DNA of 64,000 nt from Evansella caseinilytica. Its GTDB lineage: Bacteria; Bacillota; Bacilli; Bacillales; Salisediminibacteriaceae. The position numbers and the translations under genes were made by a program. Positions 32,470-42,868 of the stretch are shown piece by piece. The notes under the pieces are model-generated. The model was not told where the DNA came from and did no database searches. It saw nothing but the letters and a program-made list of their open reading frames with translations. Position 1 is the stretch's first letter; each line of letters opens with the position of its first letter. The DNA is taken from positions 1-64,000 of the forward strand of contig NZ_FNPI01000025.1 of assembly GCF_900107275.1 (NCBI RefSeq), read 5' to 3'.

Positions 32470-32616
32470 GTTCAAAAAGGAGGACATAACAGCGGCAAGA
32501 AGGTCGAGGCGCCGCAGTCGCGAGCAGCGGAGCGTACACAGCACGTACGTGAGCAGCACAGAGACAAGGCAACGAAGAGATTCACAGGCGCTGTTTCCCG
32601 GACTTTTTGAACATCC
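32470..32616 (+). repeat. Family A repeat, tandem copy 3
   Basis: Unit of 147 bp, slightly more diverged (GAGCAGCACAGAGAC instead of the second GAGCAGCGGAG block, TTTCCCGG instead of TATCCCGG). It ends 26 bp before the rpsR start codon. Confidence 0.88.
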
Positions 32617-32641
32617 AATAAATGAAGAAGGAGGGATTCCA

Positions 32642-32869
32642 ATGGCACGTCGCGGTCGTCCGAAACGCCGTAAAGTATGTTACTTTACAGTGAACAAAAT
32701 CGAAAAAATCGACTATAAAGATGTCGATTTGTTGAAAAAATTTGTTTCTGAGCGCGGAAAAATTCTTCCTCGCCGCGTAACCGGCACATCTGCCAAGTAT
32801 CAACGTCAGTTGACTCGCGCAATCAAGCGCGCGCGAACAATGGCGCTGCTGCCTTACGTAACTGAATAA
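32642..32869 (+). CDS. rpsR: 30S ribosomal protein S18
   Basis: A 75-residue basic protein ([46 protein letters not shown]) that is ribosomal protein S18. The ATG at 32642 is preceded by AGGAGGG; an upstream extension would translate the repeat and is not used. Last gene of the rpsF operon. Confidence 0.97.
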   Translation: MARRGRPKRRKVCYFTVNKIEKIDYKDVDLLKKFVSERGKILPRRVTGTSAKYQRQLTRAIKRARTMALLPYVTE

Positions 32870-32879
32870 TGAATAAAGC

Positions 32880-32916
32880 AACACAGCAGTGGTGGAGCTG
32901 CTGTGTTTTCTTTTTT
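32880..32916 (+). terminator. rpsR terminator
   Basis: ACACAGCAG (32881-32889) pairs perfectly with CTGCTGTGT (32898-32906) and is followed by a T-rich run. Confidence 0.9.
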
Positions 32917-32967
32917 AAAAAATCGGTCAGGCTTGCTGCGTTTTTGACCGAAATAACATAACAGTTG

Positions 32968-32996
32968 ATGACAACAGAAATGCAGTCATTTATAAT
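32968..32996 (+). promoter_or_regulatory. Promoter of the LAL regulator, probably leaderless
   Basis: ATGACA (32968-32973), 17-bp spacer, TATAAT (32991-32996). The ATG of the following gene is at 33003, six bases after the -10 box, where transcription would be expected to start. No ribosome-binding site is present. Confidence 0.55.
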
Positions 32997-33002
32997 AAAT
33001 TT

Positions 33003-35720
33003 ATGTATACGTCCATAATAGCTTCCAAATTGTATATTCCTCCAAGAAGACCTAAAACAGTTCCCCGTCCGCGTTTAATGAAAAAGCTTAACGAGGGTTT
33101 GTACCGCAAACTGACGCTCGTCTCGGCATCAGCCGGATTTGGTAAAACGACGCTTATCAGTGAATGGCTCGCTGACTGTGGACATCCGGCAGCTTGGCTC
33201 TCCATGGACGAGGGGGATAACGACCTGTCACGCTTTCTCACCTACTTGACAGCTGCTTTGCAGTCGATTGAAGCAAAGATCGGAGAAGGCGTATTCGATG
33301 TGCTCCAATCCCCACAGCCGCCATCAACCGATTCAATTTTGACGGTCTTGATTAATGACGTTGCCAATAGCGTTTCCGATCGTTTTATACTCGCACTGGA
33401 CGACTATCACCTCATTGACACCGAACCGATAAACAAAGCACTCTCTTTTCTGGTTGAGCATCTGCCGCCTAACATGCATCTGGTGATCTCCACCAGGGAA
33501 GATCCTCCTTTCCCTCTGGCAAAAATGCGTGCCCGCGACCAACTGACTGAACTGCGAGGGACCGATTTGCGATTCACCCATTCAGAAACGGTAGCTTTCC
33601 TTCATCGAGTCATGGACTTAAATCTATCAGCTGAAACGATTTCTGCCTTGGAAACCCGAACGGAAGGCTGGATCGCCGGTTTGCAGCTGGCTGCTATCTC
33701 CATGCAGGGACATCAGGACGCTACCGGCTTTATCAAATCATTCACCGGCAACCATCACTACGTGCTGGATTATTTGGTTGAGGAAGTCCTGCAGCAACAA
33801 ACCGAAGACGTACAAACGTTTTTGCTATACACCTCCATCCTAGAACGCCTGTGTGGTTCGCTTTGTGATGCCGTGCTGAACCATTCCCCCAGCTCAGAAC
33901 CGTATCCATCCGGGCAAGAAATCCTGGAGCAACTTGAAATGGCCAACTTATTTATCATCCCTCTGGATAATGAACGGAGCTGGTATCGCTACCACCATCT
34001 ATTCGCCGAGGCATTGCGGCAGCGACTGACCCAGCGCAGCACAACGGCTACCGATTCCACTTCCACTGACACGGCTGTCGCATCTTCTGCAGGCAATCGA
34101 GGGAGGACTGTGGCTGAATTACATAGACGTGCCAGCCTGTGGTATCAAGACAAAGGCCAGGATATCGAAGCTTTTCGTCATGCAGTCGCCGCAGGTGAAC
34201 TTGATCTGGCAACCGCGCTGGTGGAAGGCGGGGGATTGCCTTTGCATTTTCGCGGCGCCACGACAACTGTACTGAACTGGCTGTCAAGCCTGCCCAATAC
34301 GGTATTGAATGCCCGTCCGTCCTTGTGGGTTATTTATTCGTCGGCGTTGTTGATGACCGGACAAGTGGACGAAGCGGAGCAAAAAGTACAGGCGGCTGAA
34401 AAAGTTTTGGAAAGGGCGGAGTTAAACGTAAAAAATAAAGACCTGATCGGACATACAGCTTCGATACGGGCCACCTTGGCTGTCAGCAGGTACCAGGTAG
34501 AAGCGATCATTGATCAGTCGCGCAAGGCCCTGGAATATTTGCATCCCGATAACCTCCCGGTACGCACGGCCACGGTTTGGACTCTTGGACATGCTTATCA
34601 TCTCCAAGGCAACCGTGCCGCAGCGAAAAAAGCTTTTACTGAAGCGGCATCCACCAGCAAAAATATCGGACATATCATCATCAACATTACGGCTACAATC
34701 GGTTTGGGCGAAATACAGGAAACAGAAAACGAGCTTCATTTGGCCACACGAACATACCAGAATGTTTTACAACTTGCGGGAGAACCGCCGCTGCCCATTT
34801 CTTGTGAAGCACATCTCGGACTGGCGAGAATTCAGTACGAACGGAATAACATAGATGCTGCCTTAAAGCACGCCGAGCAGGCTTTGCAGCTGGCACGTCA
34901 AATTGAAAAGACCGACCGATTTTTAGCCTGTGAAGTGTTTTTGACCCGATTGAAACTTGTCCAGGGAGATGTGACCGGAGCATCTGTTATGTTAAAGATA
35001 ACGGAACAAATAGCGCAACAATATCACTTTGATCATCAAATACCTGAGATTGCCGCTACACAGGTGCTTGTCTTGCTTCAACAGGACAAAGTCACCGAAG
35101 CGGCGAAACTGGCCGCGAGGTACAAACTCCCCTTCAGCCAAGCGCGCGTTCACATTGCCCGTGGAGAGATAACCGCCGCACTGTCGATTCTGGCATCTTT
35201 GCGACAGCAGGCGGAGCAAAAAAATTGGAAAAATGAGCAGCTTAAGGTCATGATTCTGCAGGCTGTCACGCTGTATGAGCATGGAGAAAGGGACGTAGCC
35301 GTACAACTGTTGGGAAACGCTTTGTCGTTGGCAGAACCGGGCGGCTTTATCCGTATCTTTGTCGATGAAGGGAACCCGATGGTCAAGCTGTTGTCCGAAG
35401 CTGCAGCGCAAAAGACGACAACGTCATATGCCAACAAGTTGTTGACCTTTTTTAAATTGGAAAAAAAGCAAGACGATAAACGATCTGAGCGTTCGATCGT
35501 CTCACATGATCAAATGCTAGTCGAGGCTTTGAGTGAACGGGAGATGGAAGTGTTACAGCTCATAGCACTGGGACTTTCCAATGGCGAAATATGCGAGCAA
35601 CTTCACCTAGCTCTGAGTACCGTAAAAGGGCACAATCGAAACATCTTTGGCAAACTGCAGGTGAGAAGGCGAACCGAGGCTGTGGCACGCGCTCGGGAGC
35701 TGGGGTTGTTGCCATCCTGA
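33003..35720 (+). CDS. LuxR-family ATP-dependent regulator (MalT/LAL type)
   Basis: A 905-residue transcription factor of the large ATP-binding LuxR class. It has an N-terminal STAND-type ATPase (Walker [10 protein letters not shown] at residues 42-50; Walker [10 protein letters not shown]), a winged-helix/linker region, a long TPR-like helical sensor (about 400-800) and a C-terminal LuxR helix-turn-helix ([20 protein letters not shown], then [13 protein letters not shown]). Such proteins bind an inducer, oligomerise with ATP and activate nearby genes. The target may be the DUF4386 and oxidoreductase genes downstream. There is no ribosome-binding site; the conserved family N-terminus ([10 protein letters not shown]) fits a start at 33003. 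Confidence 0.9.
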   Translation: MYTSIIASKLYIPPRRPKTVPRPRLMKKLNEGLYRKLTLVSASAGFGKTTLISEWLADCGHPAAWLSMDEGDNDLSRFLTYLTAALQSIEAKIGEGVFDVLQSPQPPSTDSILTVLINDVANSVSDRFILALDDYHLIDTEPINKALSFLVEHLPPNMHLVISTREDPPFPLAKMRARDQLTELRGTDLRFTHSETVAFLHRVMDLNLSAETISALETRTEGWIAGLQLAAISMQGHQDATGFIKSFTGNHHYVLDYLVEEVLQQQTEDVQTFLLYTSILERLCGSLCDAVLNHSPSSEPYPSGQEILEQLEMANLFIIPLDNERSWYRYHHLFAEALRQRLTQRSTTATDSTSTDTAVASSAGNRGRTVAELHRRASLWYQDKGQDIEAFRHAVAAGELDLATALVEGGGLPLHFRGATTTVLNWLSSLPNTVLNARPSLWVIYSSALLMTGQVDEAEQKVQAAEKVLERAELNVKNKDLIGHTASIRATLAVSRYQVEAIIDQSRKALEYLHPDNLPVRTATVWTLGHAYHLQGNRAAAKKAFTEAASTSKNIGHIIINITATIGLGEIQETENELHLATRTYQNVLQLAGEPPLPISCEAHLGLARIQYERNNIDAALKHAEQALQLARQIEKTDRFLACEVFLTRLKLVQGDVTGASVMLKITEQIAQQYHFDHQIPEIAATQVLVLLQQDKVTEAAKLAARYKLPFSQARVHIARGEITAALSILASLRQQAEQKNWKNEQLKVMILQAVTLYEHGERDVAVQLLGNALSLAEPGGFIRIFVDEGNPMVKLLSEAAAQKTTTSYANKLLTFFKLEKKQDDKRSERSIVSHDQMLVEALSEREMEVLQLIALGLSNGEICEQLHLALSTVKGHNRNIFGKLQVRRRTEAVARARELGLLPS

Positions 35721-35845
35721 CAGCCGCTCCTTTAGGTACCGCACCGGGCATACCTTGAAACAATACTTTAGTATCTGTACTTCCGATTTGTTCTCCCTCT
35801 ACACTTAAGAATGAATTACACGTTTATTAGGAAGGAGAGATAACA

Positions 35846-36547
35846 ATGACGATGTCAAATGACAGAAGGATTGCCAGAAGGGTAGGCGTATTTTTTATCG
35901 TTGCGACGGTTGCTGGTATTTTAAGTCTATCTTTTACCGGATCTATTCTTGATACTCCGAATGATCTGACGAGTATAGCAGAACATGAGATCCAAGTGCT
36001 CACAGGGTCATTTTTTGTACTCATCATGGCTGTTGCGGTAACTGCCATTCCCATTGCGGCTTACCCTATCTTAAGAAGGTATAGTGAGAGCATCGCTATC
36101 GGGTACTTTGGGGCAAGGGTTGTCGAAGCTGTCATCTTTATCATCGATGTTCTCAGTGTGCTGGTCTTACTTTCATTAAGTCGGGCTTTTTTAGATGCGG
36201 GCTCTAATGACGCTGCCTATTTTCATACATTAGGTGAACTGCTCCTAGCAGTGCGCGACTGGGGAGGCCATGTAATTTTAAGTATCGCTGTGTTTCCACT
36301 CGGTGCCATGATGTTTTACTATTTGTTATATCAAGCGAAACTCGTTCCCCGCTGGTTATCAGGTTGGGGGATTATTGGCGCAGTATTGTATTTATTAGCT
36401 GGCATACTCATTTTTTTCACACTGGTCGAGCCTTATTCGACTGTCCAAATCATCTTGAGTATTCCGCTGGCCGTGCAGGAAATGGTTTTGGCCGTCTGGC
36501 TCATTGCCAAAGGGTTTCATACGGTTTCGAAGGAACATACAAATTGA
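35846..36547 (+). CDS. DUF4386 family membrane protein, copy 1
   Basis: A 233-residue integral membrane protein with about six hydrophobic segments. It fits the DUF4386 family by its N-terminal RRIARRVGVFFIVATVAGIL, the YFGARVVEAVIFIIDVLSVL segment and KLVPRWLSGWGIIGAVLYL. Function unknown. AGGAAGGAGAG precedes the ATG. A related gene follows directly, so this is a tandem duplication within a presumed operon. Confidence 0.8.
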   Translation: MTMSNDRRIARRVGVFFIVATVAGILSLSFTGSILDTPNDLTSIAEHEIQVLTGSFFVLIMAVAVTAIPIAAYPILRRYSESIAIGYFGARVVEAVIFIIDVLSVLVLLSLSRAFLDAGSNDAAYFHTLGELLLAVRDWGGHVILSIAVFPLGAMMFYYLLYQAKLVPRWLSGWGIIGAVLYLLAGILIFFTLVEPYSTVQIILSIPLAVQEMVLAVWLIAKGFHTVSKEHTN

Positions 36548-36571
36548 TATTGTTTATGAAAAAAGGAGTGA

Positions 36572-37276
36572 ATAAGCATCAGATCAAACAGAAGAACCGC
36601 GATCTTTTTTGGGCTACTGTTAATATTCAGTTTTGTATTTGGAATACTTAGTTCTGTTCCAGCGTTAGAACAACCAGATTATCTTGAAAAATTATCGGAG
36701 ATCGAAAGGCAAGTGTTGGTTGCAACATTTTTTCAAGCAGCAATGGCCGTAGTATATGTAATGATAACCGTATTCATGTATCCAATCATTAAACAATACA
36801 ACAAAACTTTAGCGGCGGGATACTTTGGTTTCAGGATTATTGGAGCTGGATTTCTTTTTGCCGGTATAGGCGCTCTTCTTCTTTTATTATGGCTGAGTCA
36901 GAGTTTTGCAGCTGCCAGCCAAGCTAACTCATCGTATTTTGAAATCATAGCTGAGTTGCTTAGACAAGGCAGAGATATTCTGAATCATATAGGGATGATA
37001 TTGCCATGGAGTATTGGCGGCTTGATCCTTTATTTTTGCCTATATAAAATGAGACTTGTCCCACGCTGGTTATCGATATGGGGGATTGTTGGTTGCACAC
37101 TTACTCTCGTGGCTACGTTCATATTGATGTTGAATATCATCACATTAATGAACCCAGTCTACTTTATCTTAAATGCGCCAATTGCTTTATGCGAACTGCT
37201 TTTAGCAATATTTCTGATAGTCAGAGGGTTCCATCCTATTGAAAGAAAATTTAACGAAAACGGAGATACAATATGA
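36572..37276 (+). CDS. DUF4386 family membrane protein, copy 2, start codon missing
   Basis: Related to copy 1 (YFGFRIIGAGFLFAGIGALL, MRLVPRWLSIWGIVGCTLTL). The frame shows family-like sequence from about 36581 (RSNRRTAIFFGLLLIFSF), and AGGAG lies at 36564-36568, but the codon in the start position is ATA (36572) and the first ATG/GTG/TTG in frame is GTG at 36713, inside the second hydrophobic segment. Either the gene uses an unusual start, or it has lost its start codon, or it is made from 36713 as a shortened protein. It overlaps the next gene by four bases. Confidence 0.6.
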   Translation: MSIRSNRRTAIFFGLLLIFSFVFGILSSVPALEQPDYLEKLSEIERQVLVATFFQAAMAVVYVMITVFMYPIIKQYNKTLAAGYFGFRIIGAGFLFAGIGALLLLLWLSQSFAAASQANSSYFEIIAELLRQGRDILNHIGMILPWSIGGLILYFCLYKMRLVPRWLSIWGIVGCTLTLVATFILMLNIITLMNPVYFILNAPIALCELLLAIFLIVRGFHPIERKFNENGDTI

Positions 37277-37989
37277 GGGCATTAGTTCTTGGAGCAAGCG
37301 GCGCTACCGGTAAACAAGTCGTCAGGCAATTAATCAAAAGACAAATCCATACGCGGATTCTCATCCGAAAAAGTGCAGTTCTTTCCAAAGACATACAAGA
37401 AAATCCATTAGTGGAAATGGTGAAGGGGAATATCAACGAATTAAATGATGGTGAGATGACTGGCCTTCTACACGATTGTCATGTCATTATCTCCTGTCTT
37501 GGTCACAATGTTACGCTCAAAGGGATGTTTGGCAACCCTCGTTATTTGGTATTTGACGCAATAAAAAGAATCAGTGAGACAGTCAAAAATAAAGCTGACA
37601 AAAGGGTAAAACTCATAATTATGAGTACAACAGCTTATACGAATACTCTATCAGGAGAGAAAAATTCTATTGGAGAAAAAATCGTCTTTTCAATACTAAC
37701 GCTTTTGCTTCCTCCTCATCGTGATAATGTCAAGGCAGCAAATTATTTGATTACCAACATTGGCAAAGAAAACGAAAATGTCGGCTGGATTGCCGTACGA
37801 CCGGATACATTAGTCAACCATGAGGAAGAAAGTTCATATGAAGTTTGTGAATCTCCGGTAAGAAGCCCAATATTCAATGCTGGTAAAACAAGCAGAAGGA
37901 ATGTCAGTCATTTTATGGCTGAACTAGTGACAGATGAAGAACTGTGGAAGGAATGGCAGTTTAAAACTCCAGTGATTTATAACAAATAG
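37273..37989 (+). CDS. NAD(P)-binding oxidoreductase (NmrA/SDR-like)
   Basis: A 238-residue Rossmann-fold protein with the nucleotide-binding motif VLGASGATGKQVVRQLIKR at the N-terminus, CLGHNVTLKG in the next strand and a VRPDTLVN segment, typical of atypical short-chain dehydrogenases of the NmrA group. No catalytic Tyr-x3-Lys pair is obvious. Substrate unknown. It overlaps the preceding gene (ATGA) and is likely cotranscribed. Confidence 0.75.
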   Translation: MRALVLGASGATGKQVVRQLIKRQIHTRILIRKSAVLSKDIQENPLVEMVKGNINELNDGEMTGLLHDCHVIISCLGHNVTLKGMFGNPRYLVFDAIKRISETVKNKADKRVKLIIMSTTAYTNTLSGEKNSIGEKIVFSILTLLLPPHRDNVKAANYLITNIGKENENVGWIAVRPDTLVNHEEESSYEVCESPVRSPIFNAGKTSRRNVSHFMAELVTDEELWKEWQFKTPVIYNK

Positions 37990-38022
37990 AAACAAGGAGA
38001 ACCAACATTGAGGAGGAAAAAT

Positions 38023-38979
38023 ATGAAAGCCATCGTGTGCACAAAATACGGCCCGCCCGAGGTTCTCCAGCTTCAGGAGGTGGAGAAGCCGACGCCGAAG
38101 GACAAACAGCTGCTCGTTCGTGTATATGCCACAGCAGTGAACTCAGCGGATTGGCGCTTGCGAGCCGCGATCCCTTCCGTCGTCCGATTGTTCTTCGGTT
38201 TGACGAAGCCGCGACAGCCGATTTTGGGCGGTGCCTTTGCGGGAATCGTCGAGCAGATTGGCAAGGCGGTGGACCAGTTCAAGCCAGGGGACAAAGTGTT
38301 CGGGATGACGGGAATGTCTGTAGGAACCTACGCTGAATATGTATGCGTGTTTCAGGACGGCTGTGTGGCGGTCATGCCGCAAAATATCGATTATGCAGCG
38401 TCCGCGTCCGTTCCTTTTGGAGCTACAACGGCCTTGCATTTTCTGAAAAAAGTGAAGCTTGTCCGCGGTGAGAAGCTGCTTGTTTATGGCGCCTCCGGGG
38501 CAGTAGGTTCGGCAGCCGTACAGTTCGCAAGACATATCGACTCCGAAGTGACCGCTGTTTGCAATTCGGCGAATCTCCCGTGGGTGCAGGAGCTCGGAGC
38601 GGAGCGGGTCATCGACTATCATCGGGAAGATTTCACAAAAAATGATGCTAAGTACGATGTCGTATTCGAGACGGTGAATAAGCTCCCTTATGCGCACTGC
38701 AAAAAGTTGCTCAAAAGAGGCGGGCGATTAATTCTGGGATCGGCAGGCTTTGCGGATATGCTCAAAGGGGTATGGGGGAGCGCTTCAAGTTCCAGCCAAA
38801 TTTTGACTGGTGTCGCACAGGAAACACAGGAGGATGTGCGGTTCGTGCGTGAGCTTATCGAGCAGGGGGCCTATGTGCCAATTATCGACAAAACCTATCT
38901 ATTGCCAGAGATGGCCGAGGCGCATCGATATGTCCAGCAAGGGCACAAGAAAGGCAATGTAGTGGTTTATATTGACTGA
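38023..38979 (+). CDS. Medium-chain NAD(P)-dependent alcohol dehydrogenase/quinone reductase
   Basis: A 318-residue zinc-independent MDR-family oxidoreductase. It has the N-terminal GroES-like domain (MKAIVCTKYGPPEVLQLQEV, then FKPGDKVFGMTG) and a Rossmann domain (LLVYGASGAVGSAAVQFARH). The structural and catalytic zinc cysteines of true alcohol dehydrogenases are absent. GAGGAGG precedes the ATG at 38023. Last gene of the accessory cluster that begins with the LAL regulator. Confidence 0.82.
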   Translation: MKAIVCTKYGPPEVLQLQEVEKPTPKDKQLLVRVYATAVNSADWRLRAAIPSVVRLFFGLTKPRQPILGGAFAGIVEQIGKAVDQFKPGDKVFGMTGMSVGTYAEYVCVFQDGCVAVMPQNIDYAASASVPFGATTALHFLKKVKLVRGEKLLVYGASGAVGSAAVQFARHIDSEVTAVCNSANLPWVQELGAERVIDYHREDFTKNDAKYDVVFETVNKLPYAHCKKLLKRGGRLILGSAGFADMLKGVWGSASSSSQILTGVAQETQEDVRFVRELIEQGAYVPIIDKTYLLPEMAEAHRYVQQGHKKGNVVVYID

Positions 38980-39059
38980 GAGACACGGTGGACAAAGCGA
39001 GCCGCGAAGATCTTCCGAACGCTAAACGGGAAGCGCGACGGGATACGACTTTGATCCTT

Positions 39060-39160
39060 AAATGTTTTAAGGGTTATAGACCCCCACCTCAACGTGTAGT
39101 GTAGGTGGGAACTTTTAATCAGGTGGAGTCGAGACTCCATCTGATTTCTCGATGTTTTAG
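39060..39160 (+). other. Two-hairpin element resembling an IS200/IS605-type right end
   Basis: Two adjacent hairpins (CCCACCT 39083-39089 with AGGTGGG 39103-39109; CAGGTGGAGTC 39120-39130 with GACTCCATCTG 39133-39143) are joined by AACTTTTAAT. The layout recalls the 3' end of IS1341/IS605-type tnpB elements, whose transcripts end in such stems. No tnpA or tnpB is present, so it would be a solo end or relic. Apart from this, 38980-39369 shows nothing. Confidence 0.35.
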
Positions 39161-39369
39161 CTTACTGAAACGAGTTCGCTTCATGCGTCCGCCACGCTGT
39201 TGTGAGGACTGTTTAGAAAAATTGCAGGAAAAACGAGAAAAGAAGTGAAGGGATACGCTAAACGCAGAGGATCTCCATTCTTTTCTTCCTCCATTCCTGA
39301 AGGTGGCAGGGAGAAACTTAACCTTTTTTGTCCTTTGTATTCGACTCGTGCTACAATAGGGAGCGATAG

Positions 39370-40338
39370 ATGGATAAAGAAGAGGAAACGAGGGAAGAAC
39401 GGATGGATCGTTCACAAGTCATAAAAGATGGCGTAATTTATACCGCCGTTTATTTACTTTTGCTGTTTTTAACATTGCTGTTACCGGCTGTCGGCATGTT
39501 GACGATGCTGCTGTTACCGGTTCCGTTTATCTTATTTACGACAAAACATGGATATAAGGCAGGCATTGTCATTGTTCTGACTGGATTTTTCCTGCTGTTT
39601 CTTTTTTTCGGTCCGATTTCTTTGCCGCTTACTTTATCGTTTGTGGCACCAGGGATTGTCATCGGAGAATTGCACAAAAGGAAAAAAAGCGCATTCGGTG
39701 TGCTGCTTGGCGGCGGGCTGTCGTTTGTCACCGTGATCATATTAAACTACATCGGTTCCATCGTTTTGCGAGGTATTAATCCGGTTCAGGTGCTGCAGGA
39801 TGCTGTCAGGGAGTCGGTGCAGAAGACCGGGGAAATCCTGCAGATGTTCGGCCAGCAGTCAGACGATGTCCTTGAATTAACCTATGCCTTTATTGATGAA
39901 CTGGCGATTATCGCTCCCGTGTTAATGATGATACTCGGCATCGGCTACGCCTTCCTTGTGCAGCTGATTGCAGGGGCGTTTATGACAAGAACAAAGCAGG
40001 ATATCCATACATTTCCGCCGCTGCGCACCTGGAGTTTTCCGAAGGCTTTCGTCTGGTATTACGCTGCAACTTACATATTAGTGCTGATAGGGCCTGAAGC
40101 AGGCACGGCATTGTACACGGTTCTGGCAAACTTAAGGCCAATCTTGGAAATAATAATGATTATTCAAGGCTTTGCTTTTATTTTCTTCTTTTTTTATACC
40201 AGAGGGAAAAATATTGCCATACCGGTGATCATCATGATCGTAAGCATTCTTTTGCCGTTTTTGCTTCATATTGTGCGCATCTTCGGTATAATTGATTTAG
40301 GCTTTGATCTGAGGAAGCGCCTGAACTCACAAAACTAG
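39370..40338 (+). CDS. yybS: YybS family membrane protein (DUF2232)
   Basis: A 322-residue polytopic membrane protein (about eight hydrophobic segments) of the DUF2232/YybS family, always found upstream of gdpP and rplI in Bacillaceae. The ATG at 39370 follows GGGAG; a second possible start lies at 39406. Function unknown. It ends 12 bp before gdpP. Confidence 0.88.
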   Translation: MDKEEETREERMDRSQVIKDGVIYTAVYLLLLFLTLLLPAVGMLTMLLLPVPFILFTTKHGYKAGIVIVLTGFFLLFLFFGPISLPLTLSFVAPGIVIGELHKRKKSAFGVLLGGGLSFVTVIILNYIGSIVLRGINPVQVLQDAVRESVQKTGEILQMFGQQSDDVLELTYAFIDELAIIAPVLMMILGIGYAFLVQLIAGAFMTRTKQDIHTFPPLRTWSFPKAFVWYYAATYILVLIGPEAGTALYTVLANLRPILEIIMIIQGFAFIFFFFYTRGKNIAIPVIIMIVSILLPFLLHIVRIFGIIDLGFDLRKRLNSQN

Positions 40339-40350
40339 GAGATGTGAAAA

Positions 40351-42321
40351 ATGCCTAATTTCCTATTGAAACGATGGCACGGCTATTATTTAATTGCCTT
40401 ATTGAGCATTGCTGTGCTGATTGCGGGAATCTTGACATTATATCAATGGCAGTTAGGGCTTTTAGGCTTTTTCAGCTTAGCTGTTGCAGTGGTTTTATTG
40501 TTTCGCGCGAAAAAATATTTTGAGAAAGAGCTGACCGAATATATTTCCACATTAACGTACCGGGTCAACAAAGCCGGGGAAGTGGCTGTAACTAATTTAC
40601 CGATCGGGATTGTTCTGTACGATGAGCAGCGGCAAATCCAATGGGCCAATCCTTATATTATCGAAATGAAAGGCGCCAGCTGTGTCGGAGAGTCGATTGC
40701 CAGCCTAGAGGCATCGCTTCTCAATCGATTGGAAAACGGCGAGCATCAGTTTTTATTAACGGTGTCAAACAGGAAGTACCGCGTCGTTCATGAAGAAAAC
40801 GAAAGGCTGCTTTACTTTTTTAATGTCACTGAAGAGCAGGAAATTAAAGATCTGTTTGAAAAAGATAAAACAGTGATCGGCCTCATTTATCTTGATAATT
40901 ATGATGAAGTTACTCAGGGAATGGAGGATCAGCTGCGCAGCAGGCTGTTATCCCGTGTGACAGAAGCATTAAACCGCTGGTCGCAAAAGTATGATATTTT
41001 ATTGCGTCGAACTGCCGCAGACCGCTTTTTTGCCGTTTTCAACAAAGAAACGCTCGCGGAGCTTGAGGAAGACCGCTTTACCATCCTGGACGAGGTCAGG
41101 GAGGCTACGGGCAAGGAAAAGGTTTCGCTAACCTTAAGTGTCGGTATCGGCAGCGGTCATTCGTTGCTGCGGGAGCTTGGCAACCTTGCCCAATCGAGCC
41201 TTGATCTAGCCCTTGGGCGCGGCGGCGATCAAGTGGCGATCAAGCAGAAAAACGGGAAGGTGCGCTTCTACGGAGGAAAATCAAATGCGGTGGAAAAGCG
41301 GACGAGAGTAAGAGCACGGGTGATTTCGCATGCGATCCGCGACTTTATTCTTGAAAGCGATAAAGTATTTATAATGGGGCATAAAAACCCGGATATGGAC
41401 TCCATCGGCTCGGCGATAGGTATGCTGAAAATCGTTGAGGCCAACGGGAAGCAGGGTTTTATTGTATTAGATCCAGACGATATGAACCAAAGCGTCGGCA
41501 AGCTCATGGAGGAAATAAGGAAGCAGGAAAATCTGGCCAACGGCTTTATTGCTCCTGAGGAAGCGGTCGAGCACGCAACGCATGACACGTTGATTGTGGT
41601 TGTCGATACACACAGGCCGTCGCTGGTGGCGGAGGACAGGCTTCTTCGCCGGGGAGAAAAAATCATTGTCATCGATCATCACCGTCGGGGAGAGGAGTTC
41701 ATCGAGGATGCCGTTCTAGTTTACATGGAGCCGTACGCCTCTTCCACTGCCGAACTGGTCACCGAACTGCTGGAGTATCAGCAAAACACGCCACACCTTG
41801 ATGTCATTGAATCAACGGCGCTGTTATCGGGAATTATCGTTGATACGAAAAGCTTCGCTATTCGCACCGGGTCCCGGACATTCGATGCTGCTTCTTACCT
41901 GAAAAGCAAAGGCGCCGATACAACGCTCGTCCACAAGCTGATGAAGGAAGATTTGGATCAGTATATTAAACGTTCCAAGCTGATCGAGAACTCTTATATT
42001 TATACCGGAGGCGTCGCTATTGCCAAAGGAGATCCCGGAGAAATTTACAGTCAGGTGCTGATCGCTCAGGCGGCGGACACTCTTTTGACGATGAACAATG
42101 TCATTGCATCGTTTGTTATTTCCAAAATTGCTGACAATCGCATCAGCATCAGCGCCCGGTCACTCGGAGAGGTAAACGTGCAGGTCATCATGGAAAGCAT
42201 GAATGGCGGCGGACATTTAACGAATGCCGCAACACAATTACAAGATTTAACACTTGAAGAAACAGAAGAATTATTGAAAGATAAGATAGAGGATTATTTC
42301 AAGGGGGGACAATCGACATGA
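40351..42321 (+). CDS. gdpP: Cyclic-di-AMP phosphodiesterase GdpP
   Basis: GdpP (YybT) hydrolyses c-di-AMP to pApA. The 656-residue protein has two N-terminal transmembrane helices (residues ~10-55), a PAS-like domain, a degenerate GGDEF domain (about 170-300) and a C-terminal DHH-DHHA1 module with [29 protein letters not shown] and GGGH. It is translationally coupled to rplI by a four-base overlap. Confidence 0.96.
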   Translation: MPNFLLKRWHGYYLIALLSIAVLIAGILTLYQWQLGLLGFFSLAVAVVLLFRAKKYFEKELTEYISTLTYRVNKAGEVAVTNLPIGIVLYDEQRQIQWANPYIIEMKGASCVGESIASLEASLLNRLENGEHQFLLTVSNRKYRVVHEENERLLYFFNVTEEQEIKDLFEKDKTVIGLIYLDNYDEVTQGMEDQLRSRLLSRVTEALNRWSQKYDILLRRTAADRFFAVFNKETLAELEEDRFTILDEVREATGKEKVSLTLSVGIGSGHSLLRELGNLAQSSLDLALGRGGDQVAIKQKNGKVRFYGGKSNAVEKRTRVRARVISHAIRDFILESDKVFIMGHKNPDMDSIGSAIGMLKIVEANGKQGFIVLDPDDMNQSVGKLMEEIRKQENLANGFIAPEEAVEHATHDTLIVVVDTHRPSLVAEDRLLRRGEKIIVIDHHRRGEEFIEDAVLVYMEPYASSTAELVTELLEYQQNTPHLDVIESTALLSGIIVDTKSFAIRTGSRTFDAASYLKSKGADTTLVHKLMKEDLDQYIKRSKLIENSYIYTGGVAIAKGDPGEIYSQVLIAQAADTLLTMNNVIASFVISKIADNRISISARSLGEVNVQVIMESMNGGGHLTNAATQLQDLTLEETEELLKDKIEDYFKGGQST

Positions 42322-42761
42322 AAGTCATCTTTTTGAAGGATGTAAAAGGAAAAGGGAAAAAAGGGGAAGTGAAAAATGTTTCCGAAGGGTATGCCCGCAA
42401 CTTTTTGTTTAAAAACAATCTGGCGGTTGAGGCAAACCAAGGAAATATGAAATCGCTGGAGAAAAAACAGGAAAGCGAGCAGCGCAAAGCAGATCAGATT
42501 GTTGAGGAAGCTAAGGAACTAAAAGCAAAGCTTGAGAATCTGGAAGTGAAAATAACAGCGAAGTCCGGTGAAAACGGTCGCTTATTCGGAGCTGTAACCA
42601 ATAAGCAAGTGGCGGAAGCGCTGAAAAAAATGAAGATCAGCATCGATAAACGAAAAATTGAGATGGAAGAACCGATACGTACGTTAGGATATACAAACGT
42701 GAACGTAAAGCTGCACCCGCAAGTCACAGCGACGTTAAAAGTGCATGTCGTTGAGGAATGA
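42318..42761 (+). CDS. rplI: 50S ribosomal protein L9
   Basis: A 147-residue L9 with the N-terminal rRNA-binding domain ([24 protein letters not shown]), the long connecting helix ([20 protein letters not shown]) and the C-terminal domain ([16 protein letters not shown]). The start overlaps the gdpP stop. Confidence 0.97.
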   Translation: MKVIFLKDVKGKGKKGEVKNVSEGYARNFLFKNNLAVEANQGNMKSLEKKQESEQRKADQIVEEAKELKAKLENLEVKITAKSGENGRLFGAVTNKQVAEALKKMKISIDKRKIEMEEPIRTLGYTNVNVKLHPQVTATLKVHVVEE

Positions 42762-42868
42762 TGACAGCTGCGTCTCAACAAGCTAGTTTCAAAGAACGAT
42801 AAAGCAATGGCAGTGATGCCTGCAAGAACGAAAACAAAATGACCTGGCGGAAAAGAGGGGAATAGATC

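Noticed and set aside
32165-32572. 135-codon minus-strand frame in the ssb-rpsR spacer
   Set aside because: It is a by-product of three tandem repeats and has no start signal.
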